Source: Blautia sp. An249
GTDB taxonomy: Bacteria > Bacillota > Clostridia > Lachnospirales > Lachnospiraceae
Direction: 5' to 3'
DNA: 64,000 nt
Assembly: GCF_002159835.1 (NCBI RefSeq)
Contig: NZ_NFJL01000006.1
Location: 62,001 to 126,000, forward strand
The position numbers and the translations under genes were made by a program. This document shows, piece by piece, positions 15,297-24,342 of the stretch. Below the pieces are notes generated by a model. It ran no database searches and was not told the DNA's origin. It worked only from the letters and a program-made list of their open reading frames with translations. Positions within the stretch are counted from its first letter, which is position 1; each line of letters opens with the position of its first letter.

Positions 15297-16616
15297 CTAT
15301 TTTTCGTCTGGTTCTGCCCGGGCAGAAAGCAGGTCAGGCAGAACTTTCTGTTCATATACAATACCGTTTCCCACCGGATGATCCCGGTAGGTATAATTCG
15401 TCTGCAGAATCCATTCTCCTGCGTAATTGGGCAGGACTTCCAGTTCCAGTTTCAGATCTTTCTTAATATCTGCTGTTTTGGGAACTGTGACACAGGCAGG
15501 TTTCTTACGAACCTGCAGAGTAATGTTTCCATCCTCATTGAGAAGGAAGCGATCACAGGGAAGAACCTGGATGGTAGTAGCCCCGGTGGCTTTGGTAGCT
15601 GTTACCCGGTGGAAATTATCGAATCCATAATCCAGCATGGCTGCTGTATCGGTGTAAATGGGAGTTCCGTTGGTACGGAGATCCACACAGACCAGTGTCA
15701 TTCCCTTACGGTATGCATATGTTACCAGAGTATTTAAGGCCTGAGAAGTGTATCCGGTCTTTCCTCCGGTGCATCCGCTATAAGCATATTCGCCCTGGCT
15801 CATCATTTTATGATGATTAAATAAATAATTGGGTTCCGGATTCTTATTCGTAGCGGGTATGGTGTATTCCTGGCACTTTACAAACTTCCGGAAGTTGGGA
15901 TTGCTCCATGCGGCGGAAGCAATCAGAGCCATATCATGGGCGGAAGTATAATGTTTCTCATCGGGCAGGCCGTTGGCATTGTTAAAGTGCGTATTGGTAC
16001 AGCCCAGTTCTCTGGCACGCTGATTCATCAGTTCTACAAATTTCTTTAAATTTCCTGAAGTTTTTTCTGCAATGGCGTAGGCCGCTTCGTTGGCAGAAGC
16101 CAGCATAACAGCCATCAGGCACTGCTCCACGGTCAGCTTTTCCCCTTCGCTTAATCCCGCATTGGAACTTCCTTCTACAGCGGTCCCCTCAATGGCATTT
16201 TTGGAGATGGTCACCGTATCCTCTAAATCATTATTCTCCACGGCTACCAGAGTAGTCATGATCTTGGTGATACTGGCAGGATATTGCTTCTCGTCTATGT
16301 TCTTTCCATATAAAACAGCGCCTGTGTAGGTGTCCATCACAATGGCGGATTCCGCCTGGACTTTTGGCCCTTCGGGCCAGTCCTCGATTTCATCTGTCTG
16401 TACCGGATCGAAATAAGCTTCCGGGGAAGGTTCGGGAGTTTCCTGAGGCTGCGAATAGTCTTCGTAGGAGGACCAGTCCTCATAGGAGCCGGAATCGTCG
16501 TAATAATAGTCGGATCCGTCATCGTAAGAGGCAGATACCACAGAACCCAGCCAGACATTGGAAACTATACATCCGGCCAGGAGAAGTCCTGTAAACTGCA
16601 ATAGCTTCTTGCGCAT
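15297..16616 (-). CDS. D-alanyl-D-alanine carboxypeptidase (S11 family, DacA/DacF type)
   Basis: A 439-residue low-molecular-weight penicillin-binding protein that removes terminal D-Ala from peptidoglycan stem peptides. The S-x-x-K catalytic motif is SITK at residues 115-118, SAN is at 174-176 and KTG at 286-288, all intact. An N-terminal hydrophobic segment serves as signal; LLAGC around residue 15 could be a lipobox, although cleavage after VVSAS is equally plausible. Residues 30-65 form an unusual Tyr/Asp/Ser-rich linker before the catalytic domain, and the C-terminal part after about 350 matches the PBP5-type beta domain. A conserved amphipathic membrane anchor at the C-terminus is not obvious. 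Confidence 0.93.
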   Translation of the reverse strand: MRKKLLQFTGLLLAGCIVSNVWLGSVVSASYDDGSDYYYDDSGSYEDWSSYEDYSQPQETPEPSPEAYFDPVQTDEIEDWPEGPKVQAESAIVMDTYTGAVLYGKNIDEKQYPASITKIMTTLVAVENNDLEDTVTISKNAIEGTAVEGSSNAGLSEGEKLTVEQCLMAVMLASANEAAYAIAEKTSGNLKKFVELMNQRARELGCTNTHFNNANGLPDEKHYTSAHDMALIASAAWSNPNFRKFVKCQEYTIPATNKNPEPNYLFNHHKMMSQGEYAYSGCTGGKTGYTSQALNTLVTYAYRKGMTLVCVDLRTNGTPIYTDTAAMLDYGFDNFHRVTATKATGATTIQVLPCDRFLLNEDGNITLQVRKKPACVTVPKTADIKKDLKLELEVLPNYAGEWILQTNYTYRDHPVGNGIVYEQKVLPDLLSARAEPDEK

Positions 16617-16704
16617 AATCTGTACCTTATTTCCTTTCGGTTTCTTTATGATTTATCATATCATAGGAAAAGGCGCTCTGCAATGGAAGAATCCGTTTCC
16701 GATC

Positions 16705-16734
16705 TTGACACAGAGCCTTGTCAGCCCTTATAAT
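16705..16734 (+). promoter_or_regulatory. Promoter of the T-box/ileS transcript
   Basis: TTGACA (16705-16710) and TATAAT (16729-16734), both perfect, with an 18-base spacer, directly upstream of the T-box leader. Confidence 0.85.
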
Positions 16735-16740
16735 AGTAGC

Positions 16741-16998
16741 AGTTTTATAGAAAAAGACAGAGATGGAGACAGTACTCTGTTTTGGACGCCTCAGCGAGCC
16801 GGGGAGGGTGGAAGCCCGGTGCGAAAGAGACAGAAAGAAAATCACTCCGGAGTTTCAGATCTGAACGCCGACAGGTCAGTAGGAAATGGCGGGATTCTCC
16901 CGTTACAGAGAACGGGTATTGGCAGCAGGCCAGTACATGGTAACAGGTGGTAGCGATCGCAGAGACTTTCGTCCTTTTACGGACGAAGGTCGTTTTTT
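16741..16998 (+). ncRNA. T-box leader (isoleucine)
   Basis: A tRNA-sensing riboswitch controlling ileS. After the stem I region (about 16755-16850) there is a probable specifier ATC at 16841-16843, matching isoleucine. The antiterminator contains the T-box core around 16944-16955 with TGGT (16948-16951) to pair with the ACCA end of uncharged tRNA-Ile. The core reads AGGTGGTAGCG rather than the common AGGGTGGTACCGCG. The terminator stem is 16964-16974 with 16981-16991 followed by six T. Uncharged tRNA-Ile should favour read-through into ileS. The specifier is inferred from position and the downstream gene. Confidence 0.88.
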
Positions 16999-17034
16999 AT
17001 GTAACAGGTAAATCCGTAGGATTTCCTGTTACAT
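16999..17034. repeat. Hairpin directly after the T-box terminator
   Basis: ATGTAACAGGTAAATCC (16999-17015) pairs with GGATTTCCTGTTACAT (17019-17034). The outer GTAACAG resembles the arm ends of the palindromic element at 12119-12205. Confidence 0.6.
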
Positions 17035-17038
17035 AAAA

Positions 17039-17105
17039 AAACGCTCCGCTATGGATGCGACCAGATGCATATGGAATTTGACTGCCTGCGGCAGTCTGCA
17101 TCTGG
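17039..17105. repeat. Dispersed palindromic repeat, full copy
   Basis: The left part matches 11140-11179 closely. Here it continues into a two-level hairpin: CCAGATGCA (17061-17069) with TGCATCTGG (17097-17105), and inner ACTGCC (17081-17086) with GGCAGT (17090-17095). It is non-coding and sits in the ileS leader. Confidence 0.65.
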
Positions 17106-17286
17106 CGCGCGAAGAGTACAAGTCCCTCATGAGTGAGGGGTATGGGGAGTTGAAGAGTACTTGTCCTCTTTGTTCTATGAAAGCTCTGTACGGCGGCGAT
17201 CGTCAGGACGCAGTCATCTGGCTTTCATAAATATTAATAGCTACATTTTATGAAAAAAAGAAAATTTTAAATAGGAGGTAAAAGCT
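17106..17286 (+). other. Structured ileS 5' leader downstream of the T-box
   Basis: This stretch has no gene. It holds 9-base direct repeats GAAGAGTAC (17111-17119 and 17152-17160), a perfect hairpin CCCTCA-TGAG-TGAGGG (17124-17139), and TATGAAAGC (17176-17184) paired with GCTTTCATA (17221-17229). The last 50 bases are AT-rich and end in the AGGAGG ribosome binding site of ileS. Confidence 0.5.
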
Positions 17287-20200
17287 GTGTACCAGAAAGT
17301 AGACACCAATTTAAACTTTGTGGACAGAGAGAAAAAAGTTGAAGAGTTCTGGAAGCAAAATCATATTTTTGAAAAAAGTATGGAACACCGGAAAGACGGA
17401 GAAACCTATACGTTTTATGACGGACCGCCGACTGCAAACGGAAAACCCCATATCGGGCATGTGCTTACCAGAGTTATCAAAGACATGATTCCCAGATACC
17501 GGACCATGAAAGGCTATATGGTTCCCAGGAAAGCCGGATGGGATACCCATGGACTTCCGGTGGAGCTGGAAGTTGAGAAACTGCTGAATCTGGACGGAAA
17601 GGAACAGATTGAACAGTATGGTTTAGAGCCGTTTATTAAAAAATGTAAAGAAAGCGTCTGGAAATACAAAGGCATGTGGGAAGATTTTTCCAACACCGTA
17701 GGTTTCTGGGCAGATATGGATCATCCCTATGTAACCTACCACAATGAATTTATTGAATCAGAATGGTGGGCGCTGAAGCAGATCTGGGACAAAGGACTTC
17801 TTTACAAAGGTTATAAGATTGTGCCTTACTGCCCCAGATGCGGAACGCCTTTATCCAGCCATGAAGTTGCCCAGGGCTATAAAGATGTAAAAGAACGCTC
17901 CGCCATCGTACGTTTTAAAATTGTGGGAGAAGACGCATATTTCCTGGCATGGACAACCACGCCGTGGACCCTGCCCTCCAACGTGGCTCTCTGCGTAAAC
18001 CCGAAGGAAGATTACGTAAAAATCAAGAATCCGTCTGAGGATAAAATTTATTACATGGCAGAAGCCCTTGTGGAAAAGGTTGTGGGAGAAGACGCAGAAA
18101 TTCTTCAGAGGTATAAAGGCAAAGATCTGGAATTTATGGAGTACGAACCACTGTTTAAGTTCGTAGAACCGAAGAAGAAAGCATTTTATGTAACCTGTGC
18201 AGATTATGTTACCCTGACCGACGGTACCGGTGTGGTTCATATTGCCCCGGCATTTGGTGAAGATGACGCCAATGTGGGAAGAGTTTATGATCTGCCCTTT
18301 GTACAGTTGGTGGATGAAAAGGGAGAAATGACCAGGGAAACGGACTGGGCAGGCACTTTCTGTAAAGAAGCGGATATGCCGATTCTGCAGGCTCTGGAAG
18401 ATAAAGGTCTTCTGTTTAGTGCGCCTAAGTTTGAACACAGCTATCCTCACTGCTGGAGATGCGGAACCCCTCTGATTTACTATGCAAGAGAGTCCTGGTT
18501 CATTAAAATGACTGCAGTGAAGGAAGACTTAATCCGCAACAACAATACCATCAACTGGATTCCGGAAAGCATCGGCAAAGGCCGTTTCGGAGACTGGCTG
18601 GAGAACGTACAGGACTGGGGAATCAGCCGGAACCGTTACTGGGGAACACCGCTGAATATCTGGCAGTGCGAATGCGGCCATATGCATTCCATCGGAAGCA
18701 TTGAGGAGCTGAAATCCATGTCAGACAACTGTCCGGACCAGATTGAGCTGCACCGTCCGTACATTGATGCAGTAACCATTAAGTGTCCGAAATGCGGAAA
18801 GGAAATGCACCGGGTGGAAGAAGTGATCGACTGCTGGTTCGATTCGGGAGCAATGCCTTTTGCACAGCATCATTATCCTTTTGAGAACAAAGAGCTGTTT
18901 GAACAGCAGTTCCCGGCGGACTTTATCTCAGAAGCCGTGGATCAGACCAGAGGATGGTTTTACTCTCTGCTGGCGATTTCTACCCTGATCTTCAACAAGG
19001 CTCCTTACAAAAACGTAATTGTTATGGGACATGTACAGGATGAAAACGGCCAGAAAATGAGTAAATCCAAAGGAAATGCAGTGGATCCCTTCGACGCTCT
19101 GGAAACTTACGGAGCCGACGCCATCCGCTGGTATTTCTACTCCAACAGCGCGCCCTGGCTGCCGAACCGTTTCCACGGAAAGGCAGTAGTGGAAGGACAG
19201 AGGAAGTTTATGGGTACGTTATGGAATACCTATGCGTTCTTCGTTCTTTACGCAAATATTGACAATTTCGACCCCAGCAAATATACTTTAGATTATAACG
19301 GCCTGCCGGTAATGGATAAATGGCTGTTATCAAAGCTGAATACTTTAATTAAAACGGTAGATAAGGATCTGGAACAGTATAAGATTCCGGAGACCGCTCA
19401 TGCACTGCAGGATTTTGTAGATGATATGAGTAACTGGTATGTAAGAAGAAGCCGTGAGAGATTCTGGGCCAAAGGAATGCCTCAGGATAAGATTAATGCC
19501 TATATGACCTTATATACGGCATTAGTGACCGTTGCCAAGCTGGCAGCGCCGATGGTACCGTTTATGACAGAAGATATTTATCAGAACCTTATCCGCAGCA
19601 TCGATAAAGACGCTCCGGAGAGTATTCATCTGTGCGACTTCCCGGAAGCAAACCAGGAATGGGAAGACAAAGAACTGGAAGAAGCCATGGATGAAGTTCT
19701 GGATATTGTGGTACTGGGAAGAGCGGCGAGAAATACGGCGAATATTAAGAACAGACAGCCAATTGGCACCATGTATGTGAAAGCGCCTCACGATCTGCCT
19801 GTTTTCTATACAGAGATTATTGCGGACGAGTTAAATGTTAAGGAAGTGAAGTTTGCAGAAGATGTGGAATCCTTCCTGTCTTACAGCTTTAAGCCGCAGT
19901 TAAAAACCGTAGGACCAAAATATGGAAAACTTCTCAATGGCATCCGCAGCTACCTGTCTGAAGTGGATGGAAGAAAGGCCATGGCACAGTTACAGCAGGA
20001 AGGAGCGTTACGCTTCGAAATCGACGGTAATGCTGTGGAGCTGAAAGAAGAAGATCTCCTGATTGAAACTGCACAGATGGAAGGATTTGTGACAGAAAGC
20101 GAAGGTGAAGTTTCCGTAGTTCTGGATACCAACCTGACACCGGAGCTGATTGAAGAAGGCTTTGTCCGTGAAATCATCAGCAAAGTACAGACCATGCGAA

Positions 20201-20403
20201 AAGAAGCAGGGTTTGAGGTTATGGATAAAATTAAAGTATATGCAAAAGATAATCAGAAAATTCTTGACATCATGAAGGCTCATGAATCAGAGATTAAAGC
20301 TGAAGTACTGGCAGATCAGATGATTCTGGGTGAAACATCCGGGTATGAAAAGGAATGGAACATTAATAAAGAAAAAGTAAAAATGGGCGTTTCCAAACTG
20401 TAG
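17287..20403 (+). CDS. ileS: Isoleucyl-tRNA synthetase, eukaryal-type (IleS2)
   Basis: A 1038-residue class I aminoacyl-tRNA synthetase that charges tRNA-Ile in the cytosol. HIGH is at residues 55-58 and KMSKS at 590-594; the editing (CP1) domain lies between, including WTTTPWTLPSN. Length and segments such as the CWRCGTP block and the long C-terminal tRNA-binding region fit the eukaryal-like IleRS2 group (often mupirocin-tolerant) rather than the roughly 930-residue IleRS1 with a C-terminal zinc finger; this is a family-based judgement. The GTG start at 17287 follows a strong AGGAGG at 17273-17278. Expression is governed by the upstream T-box. glgP begins 12 bases after the stop. Confidence 0.96.
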   Translation: MYQKVDTNLNFVDREKKVEEFWKQNHIFEKSMEHRKDGETYTFYDGPPTANGKPHIGHVLTRVIKDMIPRYRTMKGYMVPRKAGWDTHGLPVELEVEKLLNLDGKEQIEQYGLEPFIKKCKESVWKYKGMWEDFSNTVGFWADMDHPYVTYHNEFIESEWWALKQIWDKGLLYKGYKIVPYCPRCGTPLSSHEVAQGYKDVKERSAIVRFKIVGEDAYFLAWTTTPWTLPSNVALCVNPKEDYVKIKNPSEDKIYYMAEALVEKVVGEDAEILQRYKGKDLEFMEYEPLFKFVEPKKKAFYVTCADYVTLTDGTGVVHIAPAFGEDDANVGRVYDLPFVQLVDEKGEMTRETDWAGTFCKEADMPILQALEDKGLLFSAPKFEHSYPHCWRCGTPLIYYARESWFIKMTAVKEDLIRNNNTINWIPESIGKGRFGDWLENVQDWGISRNRYWGTPLNIWQCECGHMHSIGSIEELKSMSDNCPDQIELHRPYIDAVTIKCPKCGKEMHRVEEVIDCWFDSGAMPFAQHHYPFENKELFEQQFPADFISEAVDQTRGWFYSLLAISTLIFNKAPYKNVIVMGHVQDENGQKMSKSKGNAVDPFDALETYGADAIRWYFYSNSAPWLPNRFHGKAVVEGQRKFMGTLWNTYAFFVLYANIDNFDPSKYTLDYNGLPVMDKWLLSKLNTLIKTVDKDLEQYKIPETAHALQDFVDDMSNWYVRRSRERFWAKGMPQDKINAYMTLYTALVTVAKLAAPMVPFMTEDIYQNLIRSIDKDAPESIHLCDFPEANQEWEDKELEEAMDEVLDIVVLGRAARNTANIKNRQPIGTMYVKAPHDLPVFYTEIIADELNVKEVKFAEDVESFLSYSFKPQLKTVGPKYGKLLNGIRSYLSEVDGRKAMAQLQQEGALRFEIDGNAVELKEEDLLIETAQMEGFVTESEGEVSVVLDTNLTPELIEEGFVREIISKVQTMRKEAGFEVMDKIKVYAKDNQKILDIMKAHESEIKAEVLADQMILGETSGYEKEWNINKEKVKMGVSKL

Positions 20404-20414
20404 GAGGTTAAACG

Positions 20415-22874
20415 ATGATCATTGATGAGCACTTTAAGAAGGAAGAATTTAAAAAAGGAGTAGAAGAGGCAGTTAAATTCCTGTACAGAAAGACTCTCAA
20501 AGAGGCGACACAGGAACAGCTTTTCCAGGCCGTATCTTATGTGGTAAAAGACGTTATTATTGATAACTGGCTGGAAACTCAGAATGCTTATGAAAAGCAG
20601 GATCCGAAGATTGTATACTATATGTCCATGGAATTTTTGATGGGCCGTGCCCTGGGAAATAACCTGATTAACCTGGGCGCTTACGGAGAAGTAAAAGAAG
20701 CTCTGGAAGAACTGGGACTGGATCTGAATGTAATTGAAGATCAGGAACCGGATCCCGCTCTGGGAAACGGCGGACTGGGACGTCTGGCAGCCTGCTTCTT
20801 AGATTCTCTGGCAACTTTAGGCTACTGCGCTTACGGATGCGGAATCCGTTACCGTTATGGAATGTTCAAACAGGAAATCCGCGACGGCTATCAGGTAGAA
20901 GTACCGGATAACTGGTTAAAGGACGGCTATCCCTTTGAACTGCGCAGACCGGAATATGCAAAAGAGGTACATTTCGGCGGACACGTCAGAGTGGAATATG
21001 ATTACGAAAAAGGGGAAAACAAATTTATCCATGAAGGCTATCAGGCAGTAAAAGCCATTCCGTACGATATGCCAATCGTGGGATACAATAATAAAATTGT
21101 AAATACCCTGCGTATCTGGGATGCAGAACCGGTAATTGATTTCGAGCTGGATTCCTTCGATAAGGGCGATTACAAAAAAGCAGTAGAGCAGGAGAACCTG
21201 GCGAAAAACATTGTAGACGTTCTCTACCCCAACGATAACCACTATGCAGGAAAGGAACTTCGTCTGAAACAGCAGTATTTCTTTATTTCTGCAAGTATTC
21301 AGGCAGCCATTGCAAAATATAAGAAACAGCACAGCGACATTACCAAACTGTATGAGAAAGTAACCTTCCAGATGAACGACACGCATCCGACTATGGCAGT
21401 GGCAGAACTGATGAGAATTCTTCTGGATGAAGAAGGTCTTGGCTGGGATAAAGCATGGGAAATTACCACCAGAACCTGCGCTTACACCAACCATACCATC
21501 ATGGCAGAGGCTCTGGAGAAATGGCCAATCGAGCTGTTCTCCCGCCTGCTTCCGAGAATTTATCAGATTATTGAGGAAATTAACCGTCGCTTCATTATTG
21601 AAGTACAGAATAAATATCCCAATAATTATGACAAGATTAAGAAAATGGCAATCATCTATGACGGACAGGTAAAAATGGCACATCTTGCCATCGTAGCTTC
21701 TTACAGCGTCAACGGTGTAGCCAGACTGCATACAGAAATTCTGAAGAATCAGGAGCTGAAAGATTTCTATGAGATGATGCCGGCCAAGTTTAATAATAAA
21801 ACAAACGGTATCACCCAGAGAAGATTCCTCCTTCACGGCAACCAGATGCTGGCCCGCTGGGTGACAGAGCATATCGGAGATGACTGGATAACCGATCTGT
21901 CACAGATTCAGAGACTGGGCATCTATGCGGACGATGAAAAAGCACAGCAGGAATTTATGAACATTAAATACCAGAACAAAGTCCGTCTGGCAAAATATAT
22001 TCTGGAGCACAACGGAATTGAGGTAAATCCCCGTTCCATCTTTGATGTACAGGTAAAACGTCTCCATGAATATAAGCGCCAGTTATTGAACATTCTGCAC
22101 GTAATGTATCTGTATAACCAGATTAAAGAACATCCGGAAATGGAATTCTATCCCAGAACCTTTATTTTCGGAGCGAAGGCTGCAGCAGGATACCGCCGTG
22201 CAAAACTGACCATCAAACTGATTAATGCCGTTGCTGATGTGATTAACAACGATGCATCCATTAACGGAAAATTAAAAGTTGTATTTATTGAGAACTACCG
22301 TGTTTCCAATGCAGAGATGATTTTTGCCGCCGCAGACGTTTCCGAGCAGATTTCCACTGCAAGTAAGGAAGCTTCCGGTACCGGTAATATGAAGTTTATG
22401 CTTAACGGAGCCGTAACACTGGGAACCATGGACGGAGCCAATGTGGAAATCGTAGAAGAAGTAGGTAAAGATAATGCGTTTATCTTCGGTCTTTCTGCAG
22501 ATGAAGTTATTAACTATGAAAATAACGGCGGATATGACCCAAGCTTCATCTATAATACAGATCCGGAAATCCGCAACGTATTAATGCAGCTTATCAACGG
22601 AACGTATTCCGAAGATACAGAAATGTTCCGGGATATTTATGATTCCCTTTTAAATACCAAGAGCAGCGACCGGGCAGACACTTATTTCATCCTGGCAGAC
22701 TTCCATTCTTATGCGGAAGCACACAGACAGGTGGAAAAAGCATACCGGGATGAGAAGAGATGGGCGAAGATGGCTATGTTAAATACAGCCTGCAGCGGTA
22801 AATTCTCTTCCGACAGAACCATCCAGGAATATGTAGATGAAATCTGGCATCTGGATAAAGTAGTGGTTGATTAA
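20415..22874 (+). CDS. glgP: Glycogen/maltodextrin phosphorylase
   Basis: An 819-residue GT35 phosphorylase releasing glucose-1-phosphate from alpha-1,4-glucans, PLP-dependent and cytosolic. The PLP-binding lysine is in the EASGTGNMKFMLNG block (about residue 660). Other family blocks are NGGLGRLAACFLDS, MNDTHPTMAVAELMR and VQVKRLHEYKRQLLN. Length is the normal 800-850 residues. An AGGAGG sits between the ileS stop and the ATG, so it can be read as a second cistron of the T-box transcript, although no functional link is obvious. A terminator follows at 22887-22926. Confidence 0.97.
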   Translation: MIIDEHFKKEEFKKGVEEAVKFLYRKTLKEATQEQLFQAVSYVVKDVIIDNWLETQNAYEKQDPKIVYYMSMEFLMGRALGNNLINLGAYGEVKEALEELGLDLNVIEDQEPDPALGNGGLGRLAACFLDSLATLGYCAYGCGIRYRYGMFKQEIRDGYQVEVPDNWLKDGYPFELRRPEYAKEVHFGGHVRVEYDYEKGENKFIHEGYQAVKAIPYDMPIVGYNNKIVNTLRIWDAEPVIDFELDSFDKGDYKKAVEQENLAKNIVDVLYPNDNHYAGKELRLKQQYFFISASIQAAIAKYKKQHSDITKLYEKVTFQMNDTHPTMAVAELMRILLDEEGLGWDKAWEITTRTCAYTNHTIMAEALEKWPIELFSRLLPRIYQIIEEINRRFIIEVQNKYPNNYDKIKKMAIIYDGQVKMAHLAIVASYSVNGVARLHTEILKNQELKDFYEMMPAKFNNKTNGITQRRFLLHGNQMLARWVTEHIGDDWITDLSQIQRLGIYADDEKAQQEFMNIKYQNKVRLAKYILEHNGIEVNPRSIFDVQVKRLHEYKRQLLNILHVMYLYNQIKEHPEMEFYPRTFIFGAKAAAGYRRAKLTIKLINAVADVINNDASINGKLKVVFIENYRVSNAEMIFAAADVSEQISTASKEASGTGNMKFMLNGAVTLGTMDGANVEIVEEVGKDNAFIFGLSADEVINYENNGGYDPSFIYNTDPEIRNVLMQLINGTYSEDTEMFRDIYDSLLNTKSSDRADTYFILADFHSYAEAHRQVEKAYRDEKRWAKMAMLNTACSGKFSSDRTIQEYVDEIWHLDKVVVD

Positions 22875-22886
22875 TTAAGAGAAATG

Positions 22887-22926
22887 AAAATGCTTTCCCT
22901 TCCATGTGAAGCGGAAAGCATTTTTA
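22887..22926 (+). terminator. Rho-independent terminator after glgP
   Basis: AATGCTTTCC and GGAAAGCATT arms with a 13-base loop, followed by a T run. Confidence 0.9.
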
Positions 22927-22974
22927 TTTTCTGGTGCATAAAGTATAATAAAATCAGGATTTACAGAGGTTTCT

Positions 22975-23814
22975 ATGGAATTAAGAGGAATAGATGTCAG
23001 TGCTTATAATACCGTTACCAACTATCAGGAAGTGGCGAAAGAAGGAATCCGGGTGGCTATTTTAAGAATTACGGAAAAAGGAAACGCCGTGGATCCCACC
23101 TTTGAGAGGAATGATAAGGGATTCCGGGAGGCAGGGATAAAGACAGGCGTTTATAAATACAGCTATGCGTTAAATGTAAGTCAGGCACAGGAAGAAGCCA
23201 GGAAAGTTCTGGGGGTTCTGAAAGGGAGAACTCTGGACTTTCCTGTTTTTTACGATATGGAGTGGAGTCAGCAGAGAATTTTGTCAAAGGGAGAACTTAC
23301 AGATATTGTAAAAGCCTTTCGGGAAGTAATTGTGGAAGGAGGATATTCCTTCGGGATTTACTGTAACCTGGACTGGTACCGGAATGTGCTGGATACAAAA
23401 GCGCTGCCCTACGATTACTGGCTGGCAGCTTATCCTTATAATGACCGGGGGGTGATTGTAGAGTCGCTGCGCCCATCTGTGGGGATAGGATGGCAGTACA
23501 GCTCTAAAGGACGGTTAAAAGGAATTACCGGAGATGTGGATATGGACGTTTTCTATAAAGATAACTTCGGAGAGAAGGAAGAAGTACAGGAATATAAGAT
23601 CTGGGTGGGACGCTGTACGGGAAACGCCGTAAATGTAAGGAGCGGCCCGGGACTGGAGTATCAGAACATTCCCGGCTATCCTACGCTGAATAAAGGAAAT
23701 CTGGTGGATGTGATCGGAAGTGCAAAAGATACAAAAGGAGATACCTGGTATCGGGTACTCATTGCGAAAAAATATAAGGGATATGTTTACTATAAGTACA
23801 TGTCCCGCAATTAA
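22975..23814 (+). CDS. GH25 family lysozyme with C-terminal SH3-like domain
   Basis: A 279-residue protein. Residues 1-195 form a GH25 (Chalaropsis-type) muramidase domain that cleaves the MurNAc-GlcNAc bond: GIDVSAYN at the start, the catalytic DMEW (DxE) block near residue 90 and the closing GDVDMDVFY segment. Residues 205-279 resemble a bacterial SH3 domain (NAVNVRSGPGLEYQNI, WYRVLI), likely for wall binding. There is no signal peptide, which resembles phage endolysins or spore/sporulation lysozymes released by lysis. No other phage genes are nearby. A TATAAT at 22944-22949 is a plausible -10. Confidence 0.9.
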   Translation: MELRGIDVSAYNTVTNYQEVAKEGIRVAILRITEKGNAVDPTFERNDKGFREAGIKTGVYKYSYALNVSQAQEEARKVLGVLKGRTLDFPVFYDMEWSQQRILSKGELTDIVKAFREVIVEGGYSFGIYCNLDWYRNVLDTKALPYDYWLAAYPYNDRGVIVESLRPSVGIGWQYSSKGRLKGITGDVDMDVFYKDNFGEKEEVQEYKIWVGRCTGNAVNVRSGPGLEYQNIPGYPTLNKGNLVDVIGSAKDTKGDTWYRVLIAKKYKGYVYYKYMSRN

Positions 23815-23820
23815 GCAAAG

Positions 23821-24279
23821 AGAGTATCTGGCATCAGATATATGGAATGAATCAGCAAATATCGTCTCTCAAAATTAAGCGGAGTTCCAAAAACGACGGT
23901 AATGGATATATGTTCCGGGAAAAGCTCTTTACAAAAATGCTCTGCAGGAACTATCTGGCGGCTTGCAAAAGCACTTCAATGTACTATGGAAGAGATTATG
24001 GCGTTTGACAGGAATGATCATGCGTACGACGAGGAAACCGGACTTCCGATAAACCGGGAGTATCTGGAGCGAGGGCTGCCGCCTTATCTGCAGACATCTA
24101 TCAAACAGATGTGTGCTTCCTGGGCAATTGAGGACAGCGGGAAAAAAGATTACCATTGGGATATTGCATGGAACGAGCTGAATGCAGATATAAACGCTGC
24201 AGAATCCGGACTGGAGATTTCCTCGGAACAGGCGTGGTATCTGCGGGAGAAATATTTAAGGATGAAACGAGGTGAGTAA
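23821..24279 (+). pseudogene. HTH (XRE-like) gene interrupted by an in-frame TGA; 3' part still open
   Basis: In one frame the sequence reads through a recognisable DNA-binding helix-turn-helix (KYRLSKLSGVPKTTVMDIC, then GTIWRLAKALQCTMEEIM), but the segment before it contains a stop TGA at 23848-23850, preceded in frame by ATG GAA. The first available start after the stop is ATG 23902, in the middle of the HTH, which would remove its first helix. From 23902 to 24279 an intact 125-residue reading frame remains, with an acidic C-terminal domain (about residues 40-125) that I do not recognise. It is probably a decayed regulator; a functional short product from 23902 cannot be excluded. It lies between the GH25 lysozyme and spmA. 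Confidence 0.6.
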
Positions 24280-24342
24280 AGGATCTCTATTTCCTCCTTC
24301 AGGCGCATATAAATAAACAAAAGTAAAAAAAGGGAACTTTCC

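Noticed and set aside
20916-21872. A 318-codon minus-strand open frame within glgP
   Set aside because: Antisense to a complete and conserved phosphorylase gene, with no recognisable domain.
23848-23850. TGA as selenocysteine codon
   Set aside because: The TGA sits at the start of an HTH protein with no selenoprotein family match and no clear SECIS hairpin right after it.
22975-24279. Prophage remnant
   Set aside because: Only a GH25 lysozyme and a broken HTH gene are present, with no integrase, capsid, tail or terminase gene and no att-like direct repeats.
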